The notes beneath the pieces were generated by a model. It searched no databases. It had not been told where the DNA came from and saw nothing but the letters and a program-made list of their open reading frames with translations. A stretch of DNA of 64,000 nt, taken from an uncultured Ilumatobacter sp. (GTDB taxonomy: Bacteria; Actinomycetota; Acidimicrobiia; Acidimicrobiales; Ilumatobacteraceae). Location: positions 19,057 through 83,056 of the forward strand of contig CALKNK010000001.1 in the NCBI GenBank assembly GCA_938091165.1. Direction: 5' to 3'. This document shows, in pieces, positions 52,564-61,592 of this stretch (the first letter of the stretch is position 1; each line of letters opens with the position of its first letter). The position numbers and the translations under genes were made by a program.

Positions 52564-53994
52564 ATGGAAGACGCAGGCGCTCCCAGCGCATCTACGCTCG
52601 GCGAATTGACGGCATCTGGATGGGTCTCTCGGCCCGTCAAGCAGGAGGTTCGCGAGCACGCAATTGCGAAGGTCACAGCCGGTGAACCGCTGTTCGCCGG
52701 CGTGCAGGGCTACGAAGAGACGGTGATGCCGCAGCTTGAGAACGCGTTGCTGGCTGGCCACGACGTCGTATTTCTCGGCGAACGAGGACAGGCTAAGACG
52801 CGCATGATCCGCACGTTGACTGGCTTACTCGACGAGTGGATGCCGATTATCGCTGGCAGTGAGATCAATGACGATCCGTATCACCCGGTCTCGAAGTACT
52901 CGCGTGACTTGGTTGCCGAATTGGGTGATGATGCCCCGATCGACTGGGTCCACCGCGACACGCGTTACGGCGAGAAGCTTGCCACGCCTGATACGTCAAT
53001 CGCTGACCTGATTGGCGAGGTTGACCCGATCAAAGTCGCCGAGGGCAGGTACCTATCTGATGAACTCACGCTGCATTACGGAATGGTCCCGCGCACCAAC
53101 CGTGGGATTTTTGCCATGAATGAACTTCCAGATCTGGCTGAGCGAATTCAGGTCGGCTTGTTAAACGTTCTTGAGGAACGTGATGTCCAGATCCGCGGCT
53201 ACAAGATTCGTTTGCCGCTCGACGTGATGATGATGGCATCGGCGAACCCGGAGGACTACACCAACCGCGGCCGCATTATCACGCCGCTGAAGGATCGTTT
53301 CGGCAGCCAGATTCGCACGCACTACCCGCTCGACGTGCAGACCGAGATCGACATCATGCTGCAGGAGGCAGCGTCCCTCGACGTTGAAACGTCCAACGGT
53401 GGGATCAAGGTCACCGTGCCCGACTATTTGACCGAGGTTGTCGCCACCTTTTCGCACTTGGCGCGGTCAAGTAACCAGGTCAATCAGCGCAGTGGCGTCA
53501 GTGTCCGGTTGAGCGTGAGTAATTACGAAGCGACGGCGGCCAACGCGCTGCGTCGCGGGTTGCGGACGGGTGAAACCAAACCGGTTGCTCGCGTGGATGA
53601 CCTCGGTGCGCTAGCAGCGAGTTCGATGGGCAAGATTGAAATTGAATCGATTGAGGAGGGTCGTGATGGCGTGATTATGGACAGTCTCATCAAAGGTGCA
53701 GTCCTGACTGTCTTCAAAGACACCGTTCCGCCTGAGCACACACGGGCTGTGGTCGATGCATTCGAACAAGGAGTGGTTGCACACACCGGCGAGTCGATGA
53801 GTAGCGCCGAGCTCGCTGCAGTCGTCGAACAGGTGGAGGCGCTGCGCGCTCCGGTAGCTGTGCTGGCGGGTGGCGACGAGTCACCGGCGTCGGTTGCTGC
53901 GGCTGTCGAGTTCGTCCTCGAGGGTTTGCATTTGTCGAAGCGCCTAAACAAAGACGTCAGCGGCGAGTCCGCCACGTATCGCGGCCGCACCTGA
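52564..53994 (+). CDS. MoxR/ChlI-type AAA+ ATPase
   Basis: A 476-residue magnesium-chelatase-I-like ATPase. 'VVFLGERGQAKTRMIRTLTG' is a Walker A variant (about 72-80), 'GIFAMNELPDLAERIQVGLL' carries Walker B and a ChlI-type insert, 'VMMMASANPEDYTNRGRI' is sensor 1, and 'PLKDRFGSQIRTHYP' has the arginine finger. Such ATPases work with VWA-domain proteins as chaperones that insert metals or remodel complexes. A VWA partner is encoded at 57935-59947. No other magnesium chelatase subunit is present. The start is ATG 52564. Confidence 0.88.
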   Translation: MEDAGAPSASTLGELTASGWVSRPVKQEVREHAIAKVTAGEPLFAGVQGYEETVMPQLENALLAGHDVVFLGERGQAKTRMIRTLTGLLDEWMPIIAGSEINDDPYHPVSKYSRDLVAELGDDAPIDWVHRDTRYGEKLATPDTSIADLIGEVDPIKVAEGRYLSDELTLHYGMVPRTNRGIFAMNELPDLAERIQVGLLNVLEERDVQIRGYKIRLPLDVMMMASANPEDYTNRGRIITPLKDRFGSQIRTHYPLDVQTEIDIMLQEAASLDVETSNGGIKVTVPDYLTEVVATFSHLARSSNQVNQRSGVSVRLSVSNYEATAANALRRGLRTGETKPVARVDDLGALAASSMGKIEIESIEEGRDGVIMDSLIKGAVLTVFKDTVPPEHTRAVVDAFEQGVVAHTGESMSSAELAAVVEQVEALRAPVAVLAGGDESPASVAAAVEFVLEGLHLSKRLNKDVSGESATYRGRT

Positions 53995-54048
53995 TGCTGG
54001 CGCCGGGTTTGCTTGGTTCGACTAAATTGAGCCGGGGGTACTGACCCC

Positions 54049-55047
54049 ATGACTGCTGCGGTCCTGCCCTTCGCTCCTCAGCCGCCGGGCTTTGACTGGC
54101 TAGATGATGAACCTGCATTCGACCCTTCGCTTCATCTGCAACTCGAGATTCCCGCCGTGGTGCGAACACTCGATGAGTTTGGTTACTCCGATGGCGAGAT
54201 TGCTGCCACAGCAACTCCTGTCGCTGCGACGTCAGCGTTTCGGGTGCTCTCAGCCGAGGGCGCCGCAGTGATGTTGGAAATTGCGCGTCGGCTTGAGAAC
54301 CATGCGCAGGCCAACCCGAGGATCGAACGAGCGGTGCGCAGCGGCTGCCACCGGTCTCGTTGGCTCCGAGACCTGTGTATCTCGCCGGAGGTGACTGAGC
54401 ATCTCTGCTCGATTTACTCGATCGATGTTGCGCCGCACCCCATCACGTCACAGTTAGGGCACCTGAATTTTGCACCAGCTGAGATTGGCGCGGCCGTAGA
54501 TAAATGGCACCATGACACCCTTGCGCTCGACTACGTGATGATGGTTGCCGATCCGCAGGTTCTCAACGGCGGCGATTTTGAGTACTTCGTCGGGACAAAG
54601 GCCGAGGTTTCAGCTTTAGCTGACAGCGGTGAACGTCCACCCGTCGACCGATGCGTGAGCGTCGAATGGCCCGGACCGGGTTTCGCTGTAGCGCTGCACG
54701 GCAACATGGTCGTCCATCGAGGGGGTCCACTACACGAGTCAGGCGAGCGTATTTCGATGGTCAACGGTTATGTATCGACCGATGTCTGCGTCGACGATCA
54801 AACCCGTAACGTCGATCTCTTCCATGTCGATGAACCCGTGACCCTGGCACGGGAGTGGGCACGATACGCCGCGTGGCGTTCACGTCGTCGGCTCGATCTG
54901 CTGATCGACGATCTAGACCATGTCGAGTCGGTCGCCGAGCCGCGTGATGTGGCCCATCGGCTAGATCACGCCATACATGACGTCGGTGTGGCGATTGCAG
55001 ATTTGCAGCGCACTCACCGCCCTGAAATTCATCACTACGAGCATTGA
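54049..55047 (+). CDS. Putative 2-oxoglutarate/Fe(II)-dependent oxygenase-like protein
   Basis: A 332-residue protein with a double-stranded beta-helix signature: 'WHHDTLALDYVMMVADP' provides the His-x-Asp pair (H154, D156), 'GGDFEYF' follows, 'ALHGNMVVHRGGPL' gives the distal His (H223), and 'GERISMVNGY' gives the Arg (R234) that would hold 2-oxoglutarate. The first 100 residues are a separate helical domain. I do not recognise a specific family, so substrate is unknown. Starts 54 nt after the AAA gene and may be co-transcribed with it. Confidence 0.65.
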   Translation: MTAAVLPFAPQPPGFDWLDDEPAFDPSLHLQLEIPAVVRTLDEFGYSDGEIAATATPVAATSAFRVLSAEGAAVMLEIARRLENHAQANPRIERAVRSGCHRSRWLRDLCISPEVTEHLCSIYSIDVAPHPITSQLGHLNFAPAEIGAAVDKWHHDTLALDYVMMVADPQVLNGGDFEYFVGTKAEVSALADSGERPPVDRCVSVEWPGPGFAVALHGNMVVHRGGPLHESGERISMVNGYVSTDVCVDDQTRNVDLFHVDEPVTLAREWARYAAWRSRRRLDLLIDDLDHVESVAEPRDVAHRLDHAIHDVGVAIADLQRTHRPEIHHYEH

Positions 55048-55095
55048 CCGGCTTCTTCGAACGAGAGATTCACCCTCGCTTGAGCGTGGAATTTC

Positions 55096-56001
55096 TCAGA
55101 TTGCGGCAGGGAGAAAAGCCTCTGACATCGGCTGAGGGGCACGCTCGGCGCTCAGCAGACCATTCGGCGAATCAGGGCCAGAGATTGCTGGATTAAGGAA
55201 GACCACGCCAAGGTCGATGCCATCGTCGATTGCGCCGGTTGCTGCGTTGACAAAGGAGGCAACGAGCTGTCCGGAGACATCAGCATCGTGGTGATTTGGC
55301 GTGAACTCGCTAATAATCAGCTGATGGTCAGCCGCGGCTTCGGCAGCTGCGCCGATGGTGTCGCGTAACCGGACGCGAATCTGATCAAGGCGCTCGTCGT
55401 CCGGTTCGGAATCGGTGTCTTCGCCGTCCTCCATGGCGATCCCGATGATGTCGGATGAACCGAGGTAATCGCCAACGGAGTCGAGCCGCTCGGCGTCAAG
55501 CGCCGCGACGACTTGTACGGGACCACCGCCCAGTGTCGCCCACGTGTTGCGCCATGCCGATGCAGAGAACTTGCTGTCAATGGCGGTGAACGGAATCCAG
55601 CCAGCGATGCTGTCGCCGAAGCGATCGGCGACTCGCTCTGCGAATCGCGGCCACCATTTCTCAGAGACGTTGTCATCATAAATTCCACCCTCATTAGTGA
55701 CCCAGCGTGGCTCGGCACCATCGTGCAAGGTTGCCCAAACACGTAGCCCGATAGCGTCCGAGGCGGCGATCATCTGCTCGAAGCGGTCCGACCAGTCACC
55801 GTCGAAGTTGCCAGGCTTCGGCTGGAGCCGAGCCCAATCGAAAGAGAGCCGAATGTCGGTGATACCGAGTTCCTGAAGGAGCGCAAGGTCGTCGGGCCAC
55901 CGCTTGTAAAACCCGTTGCCCGCCGTCGGACCTAGATTTGAGGTATCGGCGTGACCGAATGTGGCCGCCGTCGTCAACGTCGCACCACGAGTAAAGGACA
56001 T
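55096..56001 (-). CDS. GH1-like TIM-barrel protein lacking the usual catalytic motifs
   Basis: A 301-residue protein related to family 1 glycosidases: 'LALLQELGITDIRLSFDWAR' then 'LQPKPGNFDGDWSDRFEQMI', 'LRVWATLHDGAEPRWVTNEG' and 'WWPRFAERVADRFGDSIAGW' follow the GH1 barrel order. Where GH1 has Asn-Glu-Pro after this Trp, here it reads 'IPFTAIDSKF', and the C-terminal 'LIISEFTPNH' has Glu but not the Thr-Glu-Asn-Gly context. It is also shorter than the roughly 450 residues of GH1. A retained fold with altered or lost activity is likely. Start ATG 56001. Confidence 0.65.
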   Translation of the reverse strand: MSFTRGATLTTAATFGHADTSNLGPTAGNGFYKRWPDDLALLQELGITDIRLSFDWARLQPKPGNFDGDWSDRFEQMIAASDAIGLRVWATLHDGAEPRWVTNEGGIYDDNVSEKWWPRFAERVADRFGDSIAGWIPFTAIDSKFSASAWRNTWATLGGGPVQVVAALDAERLDSVGDYLGSSDIIGIAMEDGEDTDSEPDDERLDQIRVRLRDTIGAAAEAAADHQLIISEFTPNHHDADVSGQLVASFVNAATGAIDDGIDLGVVFLNPAISGPDSPNGLLSAERAPQPMSEAFLPAAI

Positions 56002-56022
56002 AAGTTAGAAGGCGATCCAGAT

Positions 56023-56577
56023 TCAGATGAAAGGCGTGCGCGTCCAAAGATCTTCGGTGTCAGCATCGATCGGCGACGGAACCCCGGTCAAGGCAACTAC
56101 GTCGATCGGGCCGGGAAACCCGCGCAGCTCGACTTCGCCGACCGAAGTTGCATTGACGCCCTCAGGGAGCCGTTCGATGTGCATTGTGGGCATCAATGCG
56201 TCGACGCCCTTCGCGTGGTCACAGAGGCGCGACGCCATGTTGACTGCAGAGCCGATGTAGTCATCGCCTTCGAACAGCAATGCATGCCCGGTAGCGAGCC
56301 CGGAACGTACCGTCAGCGGTGCGCACACCTCGCTGGACCGCTGGTCCAGGTCAAGCACAAACGCAATAGCGTCGGCCTGATCGACAGCAACAACCATGCA
56401 GCCGTCGCCAAGCCACTTGGCGATGCGGACACCACGCTCGGACGCAACCGCACGCACGATGGTACGGAACGCGCCAAGAATCCGCCCGGCGGCGTCGTCA
56501 CCAAAAGCAGCGGTGTAGTTCGTGAATCCCGAGAGGTCGACGAAGACAAAGGTTCGCGGTACCCGCATCTGTGCCAT
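56023..56577 (-). CDS. Class III adenylate/guanylate cyclase, single domain
   Basis: About 184 residues, only a class III cyclase catalytic domain: 'RTFVFVDLSGFTNYTAAFGD' has the first metal Asp, 'VRIAKWLGDGCMVVAVD' the second Asp and a Lys that usually reads adenine, and 'YIGSAVNMASRLCDHAK' the transition-state Asn and Arg. It is followed by an acidic tail. No membrane or sensor domain. The frame is open upstream to 56910, but ATG 56577 begins the conserved domain. It could make the cyclic nucleotide sensed by the protein at 4551-4973. Confidence 0.85.
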   Translation of the reverse strand: MAQMRVPRTFVFVDLSGFTNYTAAFGDDAAGRILGAFRTIVRAVASERGVRIAKWLGDGCMVVAVDQADAIAFVLDLDQRSSEVCAPLTVRSGLATGHALLFEGDDYIGSAVNMASRLCDHAKGVDALMPTMHIERLPEGVNATSVGEVELRGFPGPIDVVALTGVPSPIDADTEDLWTRTPFI

Positions 56578-56943
56578 GTTATTCCATCGGAACATCAATG
56601 TGGTTGAAACAACTCGCGAGGAGCGCCTTGCTTGCCCTGGTCTGCGCCTCGAATCGGCCGGCCTGAAGGTCAGCTTCCTAGGCCAGGAGTGAGGCATGGT
56701 TATCGCTGGGGCGACCGTATTTGGAACTGGGGTCCAACTCTCAGCACGAGCCTTTTGTTCGTTCGGTAATCCTGATTCGCATGTGTTTCTCGATGCACTC
56801 GGACGGTATCTCGGAAAGTCCCGCACTGAATTGAGCGGCCGTCTGTTCAATGCTGTGATCAGCCATGAAGCCTCGGCAGTGTCTATGTTGAACTTCGCAG
56901 CACCGGTCATCAGAAAGTTTTCCTAGCCGCAACCGTGCGCTCT
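56578..56943. other. Intergenic region without a supported gene
   Basis: 366 bp between the cyclase and the SdpI-like gene, both on the minus strand. Open frames here lack family motifs. I see nothing beyond a presumed promoter. Confidence 0.4.
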
Positions 56944-57330
56944 CTATTTTTGGGCGTCTGGAGACGGCCCGCACTTCTTAGCGGCTTTGTTTGCCGCATA
57001 GATCGACCGAAAGAACGCACCACAGAACAACGGCGTTCCGACCCATACCGCTAAAAGTGCCAGTTCGTTGTTGCCCGCTGTTACAGCAACGCAGGCCCCG
57101 GTGATGGCCATGATCATTGCGCCAACTTGGGTGTCGACTCGAGCCGCCCTATGGCCGGCAATCCAGGCTTCCTCAGATTTTAAGGTAGACGGCAAACGGA
57201 TTCCGGCGTAGGAGTTCTTGCCGATTCGTCCGTCCGCTGTTCTTTCTGCGAGAACCCAAAGACTGAATCCAATCGAAATGAACGAAGCGCCCAAGAAAAT
57301 CCACCAACCGGACGTCACAACGCAAAGCAT
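56944..57330 (-). CDS. SdpI/YhfL-family membrane protein
   Basis: A 128-residue protein with three or four membrane helices. 'GKNSYAGIRLPSTLKSEEAW' followed by 'IAGHRAARVD' is the conserved SdpI-family motif. Members include the immunity protein against the SdpC toxin, but most are unassigned. No sdp toxin gene is visible nearby. Confidence 0.8.
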   Translation of the reverse strand: MLCVVTSGWWIFLGASFISIGFSLWVLAERTADGRIGKNSYAGIRLPSTLKSEEAWIAGHRAARVDTQVGAMIMAITGACVAVTAGNNELALLAVWVGTPLFCGAFFRSIYAANKAAKKCGPSPDAQK

Positions 57331-57934
57331 AGACCGATGGCGAAATCCGTGCCTGAACCCGGCTATCCAGCGGCGACTCCCGAGATGTCACGACTTTGAA
57401 ATCGCACGCTGTAGTGCAGCTTCAGAGCAACGTTCGCTGGACGATGTCGTGGTGCGCGTCGGTGGGGCCCTCACGGACTTCTTTCATATCTACTCGGAAC
57501 CCGAAATGCAGTCCGGCTCGACACCAAGGTGGTCGGTGGCGGCCCTTCATTTGGCACTCCAATGAGTTGTGGAGACAGGTTGTCAGTGCGGAAGACCCTC
57601 CATATGTCAACTGCCTCGGGCTCGTCAAAATGTCCCTTTGCCTACACCTCTGCTGGTACTCGGCACGTAGGCAACGTCAGCCTTCCCTCGCCCAAAAAAT
57701 TTGAGGACGTCGCCAACGATGCTGACTGCAATCCGTAGCACAGCGCTCGAGATTTATTTTGTCAGTTCGATCGCGGCAGTGGCCTTTGCGTTGGACGATG
57801 GCGCGCCGCTTGACCAGGCCAACCGTCGCTGCGACATCGACGAACGGATTACTTGTTGATTGGGCTTGACGTTGCAATGTGCTAGCAAACAGTCTGACGC
57901 AGCTCGTCGAGTACGGCAGTTGTAGGTTCAAGGA
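57331..57934. other. Intergenic region, no convincing gene
   Basis: About 600 bp before the VWA gene. A plus-strand stretch 57410-57565 ('SLDDVVVRVGGALTDFFHIY') and another ending at 57738 ('SSKCPFAYTSAGTRHVGNVS') look mildly protein-like but have no family match or ribosome-binding site; they may be remnants. Confidence 0.3.
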
Positions 57935-59947
57935 ATGTCGGCAAGATTTCAGTACTCGCGTTGGGATGGCACACAGACCGGCTTTGAGTTTGATGCCGAC
58001 TCTGCCTTCGACGAGTTGACTGACGAATTGCTTTACCATGGCGACGTCAACGCAGCATTGCGCAAGATAATGCAGGACGGGATGCGCGACCGCGATGGAA
58101 ATCAGTTGCAGGGCCTCCGCGAGCTACTTGAACAACTGCGAAACGAGCGCCAGACGCGCCTGGAGCAGCATGACCTAGGCGGCGTCTACGACGAGATTAA
58201 TGATGAACTCAACGACCTGATCGATGAAGAACGTCATGCAATTGAAAATGCTTTAAGCGCTGCGCTGCGCTCTGGCGATGAAAGACGCGCTGAGAATGCG
58301 CAGAACGCGGCCATGGAACGCAATATCCGTCTTGACCTCATGCCGGAATCTCTCGCCGGGAAGGTTCGCGAGCTCGATTCTTACAGCTTCGAGTCGAGGG
58401 AGGCCAAGCAACGCTTCGATCAGCTACTTGAGAAGCTCAAAGAGCAGCTGATGCAACAAATGGTCGACCAAATGTCGGGTGCGATGGAGCAGATGAGTCC
58501 CGAAGACACGGCCCGGATGAAAGACATGATGCAAGCGCTCAATGAGATGCTTGAGAAGCATCAGCGTGGCGAGGACGAGGGTTTCGAAGACTTCATGGAG
58601 AGGTTTGGCGACTTCTTTCCTGAGGAACCCGATTCAGTGGAGGCGCTCATCGAGCAGATGGCCCAACGGATGGCTGCGATGCAGGCGATGATGAACTCAA
58701 TGTCACCTGAGCAGCGGACCCAGATTCAGCAGCTCAGCGAGCAGCTGATGGACGACATGGATCTGCAATGGCAGATGCAGCAGCTCTCCGGAAATTTGCA
58801 GCAGATCTTTCCGCAGATGCAGTGGAACCAAAGTTACGACTTCGATGGCCAGGACGCGATGGGCATGGAGCAAGCCATGCAGCAGATGCAAGAGCTTGGT
58901 GACTTGGATCAGCTCGAGAACCTGTTGCGAAATGCTTCAGGCCCGAGCGCTCTGGCTGAAGTCGATATGGACAAAGTCCGCGACTTGATGGGCGACGACG
59001 CCGCGAGGTCGCTAGGGCGGCTTGCTGAGCTGACCAAACAGCTCGAGGAGGCTGGTCTTATTGAACAGAAAGGAGGGCGCTTGGAGATGACCCCGAAGGG
59101 TCTTCGCAAGGTTGGCTCCAACGCCCTGCGCGAGCTGTTCTCAAAGCTCGCAAAAGATCAGATCGGACAGCACGAGACCAGCAACATCGGCCAAGGCCAC
59201 GAGCGCACTTATGACACCAAGCCGTACGAATACGGAGACCCATTTCAGCTCGATCTCAATCGCACGATCCGCAATGCTGTTCGGCGAACAGGTGGCGGGT
59301 CGCCGGTCGACTTGGACCCTGAGGACTTCGAGATTGAAAGGACCGAGCATTTCACGCGTTCATCGACGGTGCTCATGCTTGACCTGTCGCTCTCGATGCC
59401 CATGCGTGACAACTTCCTGCCAGCGAAAAAAGTCGCCATGGCGTTACACAGCCTTATTTCGATGCAGTTCCCGCGCGATTACCTCGGTTTGGTCGGGTTC
59501 TCCGAAACCGCCCGGATCCTCACTCATGAGCAGCTGCCGGAAGTTTCGTGGGACTTCGTCTATGGCACCAACATGCACCACGGATTCACGCTTGCTCGTC
59601 AGTTGCTCGCTCGAGAGTCCGGGACGAAACAGATAATTATGATCACCGACGGTGAGCCAACGGCACACATTGCGTCGAACGGTTACCCTTTCTTTAACTA
59701 TCCGCCAGCTCGTGAAACCATTGAAGCAACGCTGCGCGAAGTCGTGCGTTGCACGAAAGAGCAAATCCGCATCAACACCTTTGGCCTCGGCGCCGACGGA
59801 TCGCTGCGGGCGTTTATCGAGCAGATGACAGCAATTAACCAGGGTCGTGCGTTTTTCACGACTCCGGAGAACCTTGGGGATTATGTGCTTGTCGACTTCA
59901 TGGAGGGCAAACGCGCCCTTGCGAGAAGTGCCCGTCGCGCTGGCTGA
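57935..59947 (+). CDS. VWA-domain protein, likely partner of the MoxR/ChlI ATPase
   Basis: A 670-residue protein. The first 350 residues are highly charged, helical and very rich in Gln, Met and Glu ('MQQMVDQMSGAMEQMSPEDT', 'QWQMQQLSGNLQQIFPQMQW'), likely a long coiled structure. The C-terminal von Willebrand A domain has an intact metal site, 'MLDLSLSMPMRDNFLPAKKV' (D483, S485, S487), 'TNMHHGFTLAR' and 'IIMITDGEPTAH'. VWA proteins of this kind act with MoxR/ChlI ATPases as the metal-bound effector. The ATPase gene is 4 kb upstream on the same strand with unrelated genes between. Confidence 0.85.
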   Translation: MSARFQYSRWDGTQTGFEFDADSAFDELTDELLYHGDVNAALRKIMQDGMRDRDGNQLQGLRELLEQLRNERQTRLEQHDLGGVYDEINDELNDLIDEERHAIENALSAALRSGDERRAENAQNAAMERNIRLDLMPESLAGKVRELDSYSFESREAKQRFDQLLEKLKEQLMQQMVDQMSGAMEQMSPEDTARMKDMMQALNEMLEKHQRGEDEGFEDFMERFGDFFPEEPDSVEALIEQMAQRMAAMQAMMNSMSPEQRTQIQQLSEQLMDDMDLQWQMQQLSGNLQQIFPQMQWNQSYDFDGQDAMGMEQAMQQMQELGDLDQLENLLRNASGPSALAEVDMDKVRDLMGDDAARSLGRLAELTKQLEEAGLIEQKGGRLEMTPKGLRKVGSNALRELFSKLAKDQIGQHETSNIGQGHERTYDTKPYEYGDPFQLDLNRTIRNAVRRTGGGSPVDLDPEDFEIERTEHFTRSSTVLMLDLSLSMPMRDNFLPAKKVAMALHSLISMQFPRDYLGLVGFSETARILTHEQLPEVSWDFVYGTNMHHGFTLARQLLARESGTKQIIMITDGEPTAHIASNGYPFFNYPPARETIEATLREVVRCTKEQIRINTFGLGADGSLRAFIEQMTAINQGRAFFTTPENLGDYVLVDFMEGKRALARSARRAG

Positions 59948-59994
59948 GCGCAGCGCCGGTCGGTAGCTGAGACGCCAAGGGATGTCACCGATTT

Positions 59995-60025
59995 GAATCT
60001 TTCGCGCGAAACGCGCGAAAGATTC
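59995..60025. terminator. Perfect 14-bp hairpin downstream of the VWA gene
   Basis: GAATCTTTCGCGCG-AAA-CGCGCGAAAGATTC, followed by further GCGCGAAA-like words to about 60045. No T-run on either side. Probably a terminator or a regulatory hairpin before whiB. Confidence 0.6.
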
Positions 60026-60229
60026 GCGCGCTGAGCGCGAAACTTTTGATCGCGCACTTGCAATCCAGCGAGTCGCTCTGGCAGAATGACATCACAGTAG
60101 TTACAAGATTGTTGCGATGGCGTCAAGCATTCACGTTCCACTGAAGACCGACGCGCACTGCATCTCAAGAAAAAGTCAGCCAAGGCCAGAGCAAGTCATC
60201 GTTATTCGGACCCATCAGGAGGTCCTCTT

Positions 60230-60529
60230 ATGCAGTTCATTACGACATCGAGTATCACTGTCAGCGCGACACCCGTCGAACCTGAACAGGACTGGCACGA
60301 CCAAGCCAACTGTCTCGGTGTTGATCCCGACTTGTTCTTTCCCGAGCGTGGGGCATCTACGCGTGAGGCCAAAGAGGTTTGCCGGGGTTGCGAAGTGCAA
60401 CACGATTGCCTCGAGTTTGCGCTGCAGAACGGCGAGAAGTTTGGAATTTGGGGTGGTCTGTCGGAACGGGAGCGTCGACGCATCCGTCGACAACGCGCTC
60501 AGGTTGCCCGCTCAATCATCGGGGCCTGA
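60230..60529 (+). CDS. WhiB-family iron-sulfur transcription regulator
   Basis: A 99-residue Wbl protein. Four conserved Cys hold a 4Fe-4S cluster: 'DQANCLGVDPDLFFPERG' (first) and 'KEVCRGCEVQHDCLEFALQ' (the other three). The tryptophan-glycine turn 'FGIWGGLSERERRRIRRQR' precedes the basic DNA-binding tail. It is closest in style to the WhiB2/WhmD branch that controls cell division and development. AGGAGG 7 nt before the ATG is a strong ribosome-binding site. tatA follows 42 nt later. Confidence 0.94.
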   Translation: MQFITTSSITVSATPVEPEQDWHDQANCLGVDPDLFFPERGASTREAKEVCRGCEVQHDCLEFALQNGEKFGIWGGLSERERRRIRRQRAQVARSIIGA

Positions 60530-60571
60530 CTTCGTGCTGCGAACTGCAGTGATGTGAGGTAACCTCACCAA

Positions 60572-60754
60572 ATGATCGGTTTCACGCTCGGCGGCCCAGA
60601 GGGCATCATTTTAATTGTTTTGCTCCTCGTACTTTTCGGTGGCTCACAGCTGCCCAAGCTTGCTAAGAACCTCGGCAAGGCGCAGAAAGAGTTCAAAGAC
60701 GGACTTGACGAGGCCAACAAGCCGCCAGAAGACGCTAAGACTGAAGCGGAATGA
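60572..60754 (+). CDS. tatA: Twin-arginine translocase subunit TatA
   Basis: A 60-residue TatA/E protein: a short N-terminal membrane helix ('GIILIVLLLVLFGGSQLPKL'), the Phe-Gly hinge, and the amphipathic helix 'AKNLGKAQKEFKDGLDEANK' with an acidic end. It forms the pore for folded-protein export. No tatC is nearby, which is usual when tatA is encoded apart. Confidence 0.92.
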   Translation: MIGFTLGGPEGIILIVLLLVLFGGSQLPKLAKNLGKAQKEFKDGLDEANKPPEDAKTEAE

Positions 60755-60780
60755 GCCGTAGCCGGCCGTACCGGTTGATC

Positions 60781-60829
60781 TGAAAATTGCGTACGCCCGG
60801 CCGAAACGGCCGGGCGTACGCAATTTTCA
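60781..60829. terminator. Bidirectional terminator, 23-bp perfect stem
   Basis: Inverted repeat from 60781-60803 and 60807-60829 with an AAA loop; stem contains TACGCCCGGCCG and its complement, with A/T-rich outer ends (TGAAAATT ... AATTTTCA). Lies between tatA and the convergent whiB, fitting a terminator for both. Confidence 0.85.
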
Positions 60830-60865
60830 AGTCATAAAGGCGAGCGTTGTTCACGCCGAGCAACT

Positions 60866-61258
60866 TCAGGCCGGGACGTCAACCGATACGGACGCCCCGG
60901 CTATCAGAGCGTCTTCGCGGCGGCGCTTCGAGATGCGCCGCCGCTCCCGCTCACTACAGCCGCCCCACACCCCGTGATCAATACGTGCATCGAGTGCGTA
61001 CTCGAGGCAGGCTGTTGCGACGGGACAGTCACGACAGATCTTGCGGGCGCGGTCCACGCCGACACCATCGCTGGGGAAAAAGGTTGCTGGCGGGTGGAGA
61101 CGGCAGTTGCCGTCGGCCATCCATGCTGTTTCGGAGTCTGGGTCGTGGGGAGCTGTGTTCAGCTCTTCGGGTCGCTGATTAAGCGCAGCCCGGTCTGCGC
61201 GGCTTAGGCCGGATAGTTGAACGGTTTGGTGGGCTGAGTTTCTGTTGCGCTTCATCAT
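60866..61258 (-). CDS. WhiB-family iron-sulfur transcription regulator (second)
   Basis: About 130 residues. Cluster cysteines are in 'WMADGNCRLHPPATFFPSDG' and 'ARKICRDCPVATACLEYALD', the turn is 'HGVWGGCSERERRRISKRRR', and the C-terminal tail is longer than in the first Wbl protein. A 45-residue N-terminal leader precedes the core. ATG 61258 is preferred over 61276 because AGAGGA lies at a good distance before it. Convergent with tatA. Confidence 0.92.
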   Translation of the reverse strand: MMKRNRNSAHQTVQLSGLSRADRAALNQRPEELNTAPHDPDSETAWMADGNCRLHPPATFFPSDGVGVDRARKICRDCPVATACLEYALDARIDHGVWGGCSERERRRISKRRREDALIAGASVSVDVPA

Positions 61259-61592
61259 GTCTCGTCCTCTCGACATTGCCTTCGTTTGGGGACTCAGTCG
61301 GTGCTCGTTGGCATCGACTGAATCGTTGCTTGATTTTTAGACGTTTGGAAACAGTGCTTAGTTCCCAAGTTCTTTTTCGTTTTGGAATGTTCGTTTTGGC
61401 GACCATTTGCAGCTGTCGCAACTCGGCTGCCGGAGTGACAACGCGATCGATCCGTAGCATTGCTGACTGTAAACTGTAACACATTCGTAACTATTAGTGG
61501 GGTCTCTCAACAGAAAGTCCTTTGGTGCGATTGCTCTGGGTGGTCCAACGGTTAGCGAGCCTGCTGCCCTCCGAGGCGGTATCGTCATCGCA
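61259..61592. other. Intergenic region between divergent genes
   Basis: 334 bp between the second whiB and the small gene at 61593. AT-rich compared with the surroundings (around 61310-61400 and 61450-61500), so probably the promoters for both directions. I see no gene here. Confidence 0.5.

Noticed and set aside
56944..57330. SdpI-type toxin immunity system
   Set aside because: The protein has the family motif, but no SdpC-like toxin or SdpR regulator lies nearby.
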